DNA from: Sporisorium sorghi
Lineage: Eukaryota; Basidiomycota; Ustilaginomycetes; Ustilaginales; Ustilaginaceae
Length of the DNA stretch: 27,825 nt
Assembly: GCA_023212695.1 (NCBI GenBank)
Contig: JALCCG010000247.1
Location: 4,158 to 31,982, forward strand
Direction: 5' to 3'
Part shown: in pieces, positions 10,001 through 16,220 of the stretch
Layout: every line of letters starts with the position of its first letter
Position numbering within the stretch: position 1 is the first letter of the stretch
Program-made: the position numbers and the translations under genes
The notes under the pieces: generated by a model
What the model was told of the DNA's origin: nothing
Database searches by the model: none
Seen by the model: the letters and a program-made list of their open reading frames with translations, nothing else

Positions 10001-10842
10001 TCAAGCGTGTGCAGCTGGAGCTCACGGCCGCGCAGGCTGACTTGAAGAAGATCAAGGACACGCTTGCACAGCTGCAGACGGAAAAGGAGGCCGGCGACGC
10101 TCGCATCCGATCGCTCGAGGCAGAGTTGGCTTCCGCATCCGACAAGGCCAAGCAGGCTGTGTCCGACTCGGCCGCAGCCAGCTCGTCCGAAGCTACTGTG
10201 CTGCGAAAGCAGATCGAGCAGCTCGAGCAGGAGCTTGCAGAAACCCGCAACGCCCACAACCAGTCGCAGACCGCCTTTGTCGAGCAATTCGAGGCCATCT
10301 CGAACCAGCACGAAGCCGACAAGCAGGCACTGGTTCAGAAGCACGTCGACGAGGTGGGTCAGCTCGCCCAGAAGCACGAAGAGGCTTTGGTGCCGTTCCG
10401 CGAAAAGGGCTTTGAGGACGCGGAGAAGCTCATGGATCTGCAAGACAAGCTCGATGAGGCGGTACGTGCTCGCGACGCGGCCAACAAGGAGCTGGCTCTG
10501 ATGGCGTCGAAAGTAGCCGCTGCTCCCACGACGGCGGCGAGCCTGCTGGATGGTCAGGGGAAGGAGAACCAGGAGATGAGCGATCTGGAGCGTCTGCACG
10601 CCGCGCACACGGAGAAGGTGGCTCTGCTCTCGAAGCAGCACCACGAGCAGCTCGAGCAGCTCCTGGCCGAACGCCGATCCGAGCGCGCAGAGCTGGAAAA
10701 CGTCCGTCGCGATCTGCAAAACGCCAAGAGGGAGGTCGAGTTCCTCACCCAGGATCAGGAGGACGTGGACAAGCTCAAAAAGGAGATCGAACGGTTGGAA
10801 GACCAGCTGCAACAGGCGCTCTCCGCCTCGGCCGCTGCTTGA
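7042..10842 (+). CDS. Large coiled-coil protein with basic Ala/Ser/Thr/Pro-rich N-terminal region
   Basis: 1266-aa protein of unrecognised family. Three zones are visible. Residues 1 to about 90 are acidic (many Asp/Glu). About 90-382 are low complexity, rich in Ala, Thr, Ser, Pro and Arg, with recurring TAAR[R/P]-like units and three copies of an RxSLAP motif (R185, R345, R370). About 383 to the end is nearly uninterrupted heptad-type coiled coil (Leu/Glu/Lys/Gln/Ala). No motor, CAP-Gly, kinase or membrane segment was found, so it is not a myosin or kinesin heavy chain despite the rod. The basic Ser/Pro/Arg-rich part resembles microtubule-binding regions of cytoskeletal proteins, which is only an inference. 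The start is the ATG at 7042; an in-frame extension upstream to 6997 has no ATG and no obvious coding character. It converges on the 10899-12368 gene with a 56-nt gap. Codon use is normal for the window and there is no intron. Confidence 0.88.
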   Translation: MSDVEQHDESVHADESLHEELDDHDQLEHDPIPGDKSVDEAAAPSDRTSSEKEGGEVVADDEVADDPGASEDDTKPSEPAESESEPVTSPTPSKPSTPSAAAARVAATPKTGTAASTAARRVVPGARPSVAGATATRTAPSTTTTGAARTGVAGRPSVTAARGTATTTTASRPGATAARPGVAGRTSLAPGGAAAAAQPSAAGPTSTAARPAASAASTAAARRVSTVPPSPARSTVSATGATAVRRPAGAASTTAPSATSAAVRKPAGTATAAAPTTTAARRPPVSSTAGTAASSLAAKRASAAGSSASSGGAPTTTTAAARRASITSNGTSTTGTAARPASAARSSLAPSSARPAAATTTPTAASAAARKSLAPAGAATSAAVKDLQDKVAKLEAELAEQSDQLDQLKSDLEAKDEELQAKTVGLSAAEAKLAEAKEAASKPEEAEADSSERVKELEAEVERLQAQLGSSDEQRTDQASHHDAVVAEKEEAIAAAKGKIDDLEAQLAEARSALENASTARDASAKEKEASQSEAMAALEEKLSASLKQIEEHQLSAKQAQDEALAAQKSVAELEQRIQQLTLDHEQKVVAGDDQASKQLAEQRQALESAAKEASDKEAALVSRNEKLQAELEGLQAQLLEAQNKAKEASAVGEQGASTLADKEAELAALKESNTDLQKKTEELASIQQRNAELEKQASALAELEQRNKDLQGQIEANASAFEVRLAEAVAAAEAAALAKAQLSQQQEQASADSKHGEALAQAVEQARSEAEHKHAAVLEDAVNAARRELAAEHAKSLERALEEANARYAEQKAAELDAARRDAEDQLRVALQKEHEAALEAARAADTSRHGEELSTLAAAHETMLSQVREEHASELSSRNDAAEERLKEVQQTLEQVKAELASQEAKYAAQVAEVKAEHDQKVMDAFEKARAEAGDNHSTDLQSLKEQSAKTIEQLRKSHADELEAVQAAHGAALSEAGERHTSELKRVQLELTAAQADLKKIKDTLAQLQTEKEAGDARIRSLEAELASASDKAKQAVSDSAAASSSEATVLRKQIEQLEQELAETRNAHNQSQTAFVEQFEAISNQHEADKQALVQKHVDEVGQLAQKHEEALVPFREKGFEDAEKLMDLQDKLDEAVRARDAANKELALMASKVAAAPTTAASLLDGQGKENQEMSDLERLHAAHTEKVALLSKQHHEQLEQLLAERRSERAELENVRRDLQNAKREVEFLTQDQEDVDKLKKEIERLEDQLQQALSASAAA

Positions 10843-10898
10843 TGGGTGACGTGTTGTCGGTTGAATCTCTGAATCGAATGCTGTTAATCGAATGCTGA

Positions 10899-12368
10899 TT
10901 AAGAATGACTAGAATACAAGTACAAAGATAGATGAATGCGAACGACGTTCTCGACGGCGTCCTTGTCGAGCGGTTTGATAGATGCCGTGTTGCGGAACGT
11001 GCACCAGGTGCCTGAGCAAGTCTGGTTGTACGACGCGATGTAGTCGGGGTGCGATTTGGAGAGGTTGTGTTCGCGCACGAGCAGGGTGTGTACGACCTTT
11101 TTGATGGTGTTGCGGTTGAGCTTCTCGACGGAATCCGTTGCGTCCGGAGGCTTTACATCGAGGAAGGGTTCGGGCGAGACGGACTCGACCTTGACCGGCT
11201 TCACGTCGAGCAGGTGCGGGCGGCTTTCGGATTTGGTGACGAGAGCACGCGTGGGCTGCCTGCCGAGGTTGAGGCGCGGCAGGTCGGACAGAATGCGGTC
11301 CGCTCGATGCTTGACCCCGCGGGTGGGTGAGATCATCCCGACGTCCACAGGCTCGTCCTTGACTTGGCTTTCGAGGCTGGGGCTGCGAGCGACTTTGCGC
11401 TCCGAGGCGGTGTTCCGCTTGTCGCCGCGTCGACCGGGTGTGTGTGCACCATTGGGAGCGAGCGAGGTTGCGCTGGATGGTGCTGCGGTGGCGGACGAGG
11501 CGGCTGGATGACGCTGAGTATGGCTGGGCTTACGTTTGGACCGCGCTTGCAGCAGCGTCGAGATGGACCCTCGCGGAAGCGGGTCGTCTGGACGCGGAGT
11601 TGTGTTGGTAGGCAGTGCGGCCACGCCTCCAAATGTCGGCAGCGAGAGGCCGGCCTGGCTGAACACATCGTGCAGCGTCTGCGATCCGACGCTCGGCTGC
11701 CTGTGAAAGCTGCGTGATCTGCTGAGCTCTCGACTAGAACCAACATCCGCCCTCTTGGTCTGGACCGTCACCCTGCGTCCCAGCACGAGTCGGATCGGCA
11801 TCGAGTCTGACACTGCGCCTGCATCGTCTGCTTGCGTCGGTTGCGCAAAGATCGCATACTCCGATCCGGAAGCTGTAGAGAAGGTGAATGGATCCGAAGC
11901 GTCGTCTGCCGAAGCGAGCAGCGACGGCTGGAGCGACACCGTCACCACCTGCACCGATCGCGCCTGCCCCGCATCCTGGACAAAGTCGGCATCAAAGCAA
12001 AAGATGCGCTGGAAGAAGCTCCACGTCGCCGTCTCGCGCGGGTCGATATACACGCGCACTTCGCCACTCGCCACCCAGTGCGACTGCTTCTGGCTCACCG
12101 CACCGACCACGGGAGCAGCGCCGTGATCGCTCGTCACGCCCGCAATGTGCAGCGGCTGGTTGCGCAGCATCTCGAGCGCCAAGCACAGGTCGGCCTCCGC
12201 CTCGTCGATGTTGGCCTGCGCATCGTGATTGCGTCCGCGTTGTTCGTTTCCTGAGATGAATGGGTTGGCGTACGAGACGATGGCAACGCCCGGCAAGCGC
12301 GTGCCGTCGATCAGCACCAAGTCGCTCCGCCAGAGAAGCCGCGCCTTGGCATCAAGTCGCTTCGCCAT
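10899..12368 (-). CDS. Putative Sld7/MTBP-like protein (tentative); otherwise unknown
   Basis: 489 aa, one exon. The N-terminal part (1-200) looks globular with beta-type segments. About 205-410 is disordered and rich in Ser/Pro/Arg/Lys. A compact C-terminal module lies at about 413-485 (pattern VEKLNRNTIKKVV...YIASYNQTCSGTWCTFRN...DAVENVV..HLSLYL). That spacing reminds me of the Sld7 C-terminal domain of fungal proteins related to MTBP, partners of Sld3/Treslin in origin firing. The match is from memory and is not certain. The linker carries two minimal CDK sites (T310-P-G-R, S347-P-T-R), other SP sites (S329, S398) and two SUMO-consensus sites (V-K337-D-E, V-K393-V-E), which would suit a cell-cycle nuclear protein. 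The start is the ATG at 12368; no other in-frame ATG nearby is better. An alternative is a lineage-specific nuclear protein. Confidence 0.85.
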   Translation of the reverse strand: MAKRLDAKARLLWRSDLVLIDGTRLPGVAIVSYANPFISGNEQRGRNHDAQANIDEAEADLCLALEMLRNQPLHIAGVTSDHGAAPVVGAVSQKQSHWVASGEVRVYIDPRETATWSFFQRIFCFDADFVQDAGQARSVQVVTVSLQPSLLASADDASDPFTFSTASGSEYAIFAQPTQADDAGAVSDSMPIRLVLGRRVTVQTKRADVGSSRELSRSRSFHRQPSVGSQTLHDVFSQAGLSLPTFGGVAALPTNTTPRPDDPLPRGSISTLLQARSKRKPSHTQRHPAASSATAAPSSATSLAPNGAHTPGRRGDKRNTASERKVARSPSLESQVKDEPVDVGMISPTRGVKHRADRILSDLPRLNLGRQPTRALVTKSESRPHLLDVKPVKVESVSPEPFLDVKPPDATDSVEKLNRNTIKKVVHTLLVREHNLSKSHPDYIASYNQTCSGTWCTFRNTASIKPLDKDAVENVVRIHLSLYLYSSHS

Positions 12369-12544
12369 AGCAGCCCGGCTTTGGCTTGCGATGCAACGAT
12401 GCCAGTGGCATGTCTCTGTGCCGCCAGCAGAGGTGGGTGAGGGTGTTGTGTAGAGATGGTGGGTGAGAGAGACGCGATGCGGAAGGAAGTGTCACTTTTT
12501 GTTCGTGTCGCGACTTTCTCTCCGCGTCAAAAGGGTTCGGCGAC

Positions 12545-12549
12545 AAAAA
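12545..12549 (-). terminator. RNA polymerase III T5 terminator of tRNA-Arg
   Basis: On the minus strand a run of five T lies two bases beyond the tRNA discriminator position, a standard Pol III stop signal. Confidence 0.75.
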
Positions 12550-12551
12550 GA

Positions 12552-12655
12552 GAGTCCTACGGGGATTGAACCCGCGACCTGCAGAATACCCTATGAAGGA
12601 TTTTTCGGAATTGAAGAAACCGAAGTCTGCCGCTCTACTGCTGAGCTAAAGACCC
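12552..12655 (-). tRNA. tRNA-Arg(TCG) with a 33-nt intron
   Basis: Reads CGA codons. The 5' half occupies 12655-12620 and the 3' half 12586-12552. The acceptor arm GGGTCTT pairs over 7 bp with AGGACTC (two G-U). The D arm GCTC/GAGC, anticodon stem GCAGA/TCTGC and T arm GCGGG/CCCGT with loop TTCAATC all form. The anticodon loop is CTTCGG plus T38, giving anticodon TCG with G37, as in other eukaryotic Arg-TCG tRNAs. A-box (TAGCTCAGCAGTAGAG) and B-box (GGTTCAATCCC) sequences are present. The base after the acceptor stem is T, so the discriminator would be U73, unusual for Arg. CCA is not encoded. Confidence 0.88.
12587..12619 (-). other. tRNA-Arg intron after position 37
   Basis: 33-nt intron at the canonical site one base 3' of the anticodon. 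Its CCGAA pairs with TTCGG of the anticodon loop, the usual anticodon-intron helix used by tRNA splicing endonuclease. Confidence 0.8.
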
Positions 12656-12944
12656 GAAACATGGTGATGTTAAGGTTAGATGCATACATATTGTATAGCA
12701 GGTTGGTTCAAGGCTGGAGAAGCGGAAACTTTTCAGTGTTTGTCGTTGACAGGTCGCGAAGCATGTTGGTAAAAGTTTGGTCACGGATCACGACCAGTTT
12801 AAGAAGCGAAACGCTCCCATCGATCTGTCGAAACTCACCGTTTGAGTTCGAGCAAAGGCAAAACAAAGGCAAAATGGCATCTGGCAAGGACGCTGTTGCG
12901 TAGGACTCGTTCGAAGCAAGCACGTTCCAAGGCGGTCGGTCGGC

Positions 12945-13985
12945 ATGTCCAAACGAGCGGCTATTGCCAAAGCAACCGGCGTTGCATCCCACACTGGTGC
13001 TTCTGAGCATCGCCTATTTCAGATTGAAGCAGCAACGGCGCTCACAAAACATCTAGTCGACTCCATTAGCTCCGTTTCAGGCGCAAGGAGAACAAAGCCA
13101 TCACGTTCGGCATGCTCGCAGCTGGCGTTGCAGGTGCTCGTTCTCGCTGCAGGACTCCGCAGAGCAGCGCTCGTCGATGCTTTGGACCTGTCATCTGTAC
13201 AGGCGTCTGCGGTCAGTTCGAGACTCGTCGCTCTCAGCAAGCAACAGAGCCTGCCCGGCAGTAGCGATCTCCGACATGTGCGGTTGCTCTACCACGCTGC
13301 CACCGGACAGACGTTCGTCGTTAGCACGCAGCAGAGCCTCTGGGCTGACATGTCGACGCTGGACACTGCGGCGGGGCATCGCTTGTGGATTGACGCTCGC
13401 TGGGATCCGAAGCACACTGAACCAACACGGACGAGCCCGGACTCACACGTCATAAGGCTGCTGGAGCGTGTCTGTCAAGCCGTTCTCGCGGATGACTCGG
13501 GCGATGTGTTGGTTGTATTGCGATCGCTGTCGGATTCAACACGCGCTCAGGGTAACGATCAAGTCGACGCCCGTCTTGTGGGAGTGGCGCTAGCGGGCTT
13601 CCTGCTCGAGTACGGTGCTGTGTACTGCCTGCACAACGGGGCCGCAACAGACGCTGCGCCCGACCACCAAGTCCACCCACTCAGGCTCGTCGAAACGCCT
13701 CTGCCAGAGCCCGACTTTGCCCCATCTCCACCCAATTGTCTTGGGTCGCAACCCCTCATTCTCTTCCAGGTCCATTGGCACGACGTATTCGATACGAGCT
13801 GCGAGCTGCTCTCCTTCTCCATCCCTCAGAGCCTCACTACGGTGGAAGAGGTCGAACGAGCTCATCTGTCTCTGAAAAACATCTTTCAGACCCGGGTGGA
13901 CCGAGCTTCTTCACGCAGCATCTTTGCACACGGTCGCATCAGCGTACAGGTCACGACAGTCACCCTGCCTCAGGTATCTTTGTAA
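12945..13985 (+). CDS. Conserved-looking protein of unknown function, possibly UPF0739/DUF4504-like
   Basis: 346-aa predicted soluble protein with no signal peptide. It has amphipathic helices in the first 110 residues, a hydrophobic segment LVGVALAGFLLEYGAVYCL (211-229) and a later strand-like motif FSIPQSL (291-297). The pairing of a 'VG.xLxxPVVY'-like segment with a later 'FSVP' element reminds me of the UPF0739 family (human C1orf74). This is a memory-based and weak assignment, and no catalytic motif is evident. The start is the ATG at 12945, about 290 bp from the divergent tRNA-Arg. The C-terminal 60 residues are less structured, and the stop codon lies beside an LTR-like sequence, so the end could have been altered by an insertion. 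Confidence 0.75.
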   Translation: MSKRAAIAKATGVASHTGASEHRLFQIEAATALTKHLVDSISSVSGARRTKPSRSACSQLALQVLVLAAGLRRAALVDALDLSSVQASAVSSRLVALSKQQSLPGSSDLRHVRLLYHAATGQTFVVSTQQSLWADMSTLDTAAGHRLWIDARWDPKHTEPTRTSPDSHVIRLLERVCQAVLADDSGDVLVVLRSLSDSTRAQGNDQVDARLVGVALAGFLLEYGAVYCLHNGAATDAAPDHQVHPLRLVETPLPEPDFAPSPPNCLGSQPLILFQVHWHDVFDTSCELLSFSIPQSLTTVEEVERAHLSLKNIFQTRVDRASSRSIFAHGRISVQVTTVTLPQVSL

Positions 13986-14441
13986 TCAACGAGTCAAATT
14001 TTTCTGTGCCAAGTTATGAGCTCGACCGAGGGTCGGAGAGAGCAAGCATCGAACGAATCAACCGGCGCCGTGAGCGGAACAGCGGAAGCGGTGGACGAGG
14101 CAGTGCGAGCGGCTCAAAGAGGCAGCGGGAACATAAGAAAAGGCTGCCGACGTCGTGGCTGCGAGCAGAAACGGCTCATTTATCACTCAACCCTTTCTCT
14201 CTTTGCAACATGGTATCAGCGCAGCCAGCAGGACCGGTCCTTCAATTACGTGTGGAATGTGCGGCGAGCTCAACCACAGCCTGGGTCTGAGCCATTGATT
14301 CGTATGCGCCAACTGTTGACAGATTGCCAATCACGACCACAATGGCGCATACAACATGCTGATCAAGGCTGTCAGACAAGGCTAGCCTCAACATCACTGC
14401 CGGAAACAACCGGCTGTTGGCTGGCGACTGGACTGGCATGA
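13986..14441. other. Gene-poor stretch with LTR-like sequence
   Basis: Frames on both strands are open for up to about 140 codons, but the translations look random (Arg/Gln/Ser-rich, no domain), so I call no gene. The only structured signal is the LTR/PBS-like junction at 14210/14211. After it, several short frames with stops run into the broken gene on the minus strand. Confidence 0.5.
13990..14222 (+). mobile_element. Possible copia-type LTR 3' end and primer-binding site (relic)
   Basis: A CT-rich stretch ends in CAACA at 14210 and is followed at once by TGGTATCAGCGC (14211-14222). Copia-type LTRs typically end in CA and are followed by TGGTATCAGAGC, complementary to the 3' end of initiator tRNA-Met. 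This differs from that at one base. An AACATAAGAAAAGG segment near 14130 could be the LTR promoter. The left boundary is not defined (candidates with TG at 13981 or 14005), no second LTR was found and no Gag or Pol frame follows. It is at most a solo or truncated remnant. Confidence 0.25.
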
Positions 14442-15926
14442 TCACCAGCCACGTGTGGAGCGACTCTTCACTCGTCGCTGCTGGATGTCAAAGATGACCC
14501 TGCAAGCAAACCACACACAAGCCTGAAGCCGCGTGATGGTCAACTTGAGAGGCTTCTGGGCCAGTCGACGGAAGCCAAAGCGGGGAAGCTCCAATGCCAC
14601 GTGCTGCTGGGTGGCCTCACGAAAGTAGAAACGAGGATCGTCTTCAACAGAGCATTGGCGGCGGTAATCGAAGATGTATGACAAGGCGCGCAGGCACTCG
14701 TCAGCGCTCAGATCGCTGTCAAGACCCTTGACGACGTTCATGAGCTCGTCGGCGTCCGGCGCCATCTCGATGCAGCCGGCAAGGGCGTCCTCGTCCGTTT
14801 CGATGGGCAGGACATCGGCAAATTCTTGAACCGGGACGCCACGCAGACTCGAAGGGCAGCTTGACGAAGACCTTGTTGTCTTCGATCGTCACCCAAGCAG
14901 CGCCTTCGCATCGAGTACGCCACGTGTCGCCACTACACCAGTCGCCGTCGTCCAAGGCCCTGGTGTCCACATACTTTGCCGGTTCAAGGTCAGATTTGTA
15001 GTCCATCGCGTCGTCCACGCCGTCGCCATCGCCTGTACGAGTGGACGAGCCTTGACGTTGACGTTGACGTTGACGTTTTCGTTGTTCAACCTGCGCCCTC
15101 CTGGCCCGCTTTCTCGCTTTCTTGTTGGGAGCAGCGCGCATCCTCGATGCAATCAATTCCAGACGGGCGGCCTCTGCCTCCATGGCCTCTTGAAGCTCCC
15201 ATCTTCGGATGAAAATCTGCTGGATGCGGGCCTCAGCAAGGTCGACAATGTCTTCAAGCTTCAGGGCTCTGGCCTCCTTGAACTTAGGCAAGCAGCAGCC
15301 CTCGAATCCTTCTTGATCACCATCTTGCTTGAAGTCGGGATCCATGCTCTGTTGGTGGAGTTCGTCCCACTGTGATTCCTTGGCTGTGTTCTGCTGCTTG
15401 GCAGCCGCCAGCCATGTGCTGTTCAACTTGGACCAGAACTGCTGGTGCACAGCTTTGATTGCAAGCCTTGCAAGGTGCCTGTGGGATGCGCAAGCATCCT
15501 CAACACCCTTCTGGAGCCGTGCAGTTGCTGCAGCAGACAGCTCTGCCAACAACATCTCAGTCGAGACCTGCTCCACATCAGTGTTGGAGTTGTGGTGCAT
15601 AATCTCAACCAGATTGAGGATGTAGTCCTCAGGAGGCTTGTACCAGTGTTGGATGACCAGGTTGGTCAGAAGGATCAAGCAAGTCATGATCATGTGATCA
15701 GAGCTAGCATGCCTAAAGTCCTTTGAGATGCAGCCGTATCCGTTGGCAAGTAGTTCAAGGGCTACAAATGCCTGGTACGCGGTCTGGAAGGTCCGCTGTA
15801 CCTGGGCATCGTCAGCCTTTGGAAACCCAGGGCGCCGGATGGCGTCCTGCGGCGAGCAGTAGCCCGTCGCTTTTCATCGTCAGGCCTTGCGACAGGATGT
15901 TGTTTTGGTACAATCGATGTAGCCAT
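14442..15926 (-). pseudogene. Broken gene of unknown family, at least one frameshift, probably two
   Basis: Coding character runs through the interval but changes frame. The central frame is open from about 15873 to 14719 and includes hydrophobic segments near 15690-15640, helical charged segments, a strongly basic NLS-like stretch (PNKKARKRARR and an RQ repeat) and an acidic part. Near 14829-14836 (CGTCCCGGTTCAAG on the minus strand) the plausible sequence leaves this frame and continues as VQEFADVLPIETDEDALAGC to a stop at 14442; one extra base in the CCCGG explains it. At the other end, a natural-looking start (MATSIVPKQHPVARPDDEKR, ATG at 15926) must lose one base near 15818-15826 to join the central frame. 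Alternatively, the central frame continues upstream through three TGA codons (15874, 15880, 15997), each one C-to-T change from CGA. Intact length would be about 495 aa. No family recognised. Sequencing error is an alternative to real decay. Confidence 0.55.
15052..15075. repeat. Four tandem TTGACG hexamers
   Basis: Perfect hexamer array inside the broken gene. On the minus strand it encodes an alternating Arg-Gln/Arg-rich stretch, so each unit keeps frame and adds two residues. Confidence 0.9.
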
Positions 15927-16220
15927 AGGGAAACTTTCCCCGGATGAACTCTTCAACAAACTGACAGGACTTCACAACAACACAAACGAGGTCATGTCAT
16001 ACGGAGGGATGGCACAAATGGACAAGCGATGGTTCAGTATGAATATAACAAATCACCAAAAAAAAAAAAAAAGTCACGCGACTGAGCGCGTAAAGTGGAG
16101 TCGTGAGTGTGGTGTTGCGTGTTGCGTTGAAGTCAAGCACACGAAGAACTGAGCTTTTCGCTCTTCGTCACTCACTGCCACCATACCAACTCGTGCTCTC
16201 ATGGTCTCCCTCAAGCATCC
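15927..16220. other. Intergenic with A15 run; possible upstream relic of the broken gene
   Basis: On the minus strand, 15927 to about 16045 stays in a coding-looking frame (KSCQFVEEFIRGKFPYGYID) broken by TGA at 15997. An A15 run lies at 16058-16072. The rest is the promoter of the acidic bZIP-like gene that starts at 16221. Confidence 0.45.
16058..16072. repeat. A15 homopolymer
   Basis: Run of 15 A at the edge between the broken-gene region and the promoter of the next gene. It could be a promoter dA:dT tract. No target-site duplication was seen that would make it a retroposon tail. Confidence 0.85.

Noticed and set aside
8233..10812. Long minus-strand frames (438 and 401 codons) opposite the coiled-coil gene
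   Set aside because: Leu/Arg-rich complements of Glu/Lys/Gln coiled-coil codons. No start context or domain.
7042..10842. Reading the coiled-coil protein as a myosin or kinesin heavy chain
   Set aside because: No P-loop motor domain or CAP-Gly domain is present. The rod similarity is only compositional.
14016..14441. 141-codon plus-strand frame after the LTR-like sequence
   Set aside because: Crosses the putative LTR/PBS junction, is Arg/Gln/Ser-rich and overlaps no recognisable domain. Probably chance.
15874..15999. Three in-frame TGA codons read as recoded (for example selenocysteine or stop reassignment)
   Set aside because: All intact genes here use normal stops, and smut fungi are not known to recode TGA. 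Mutation of CGA, or simply the wrong frame, is simpler.
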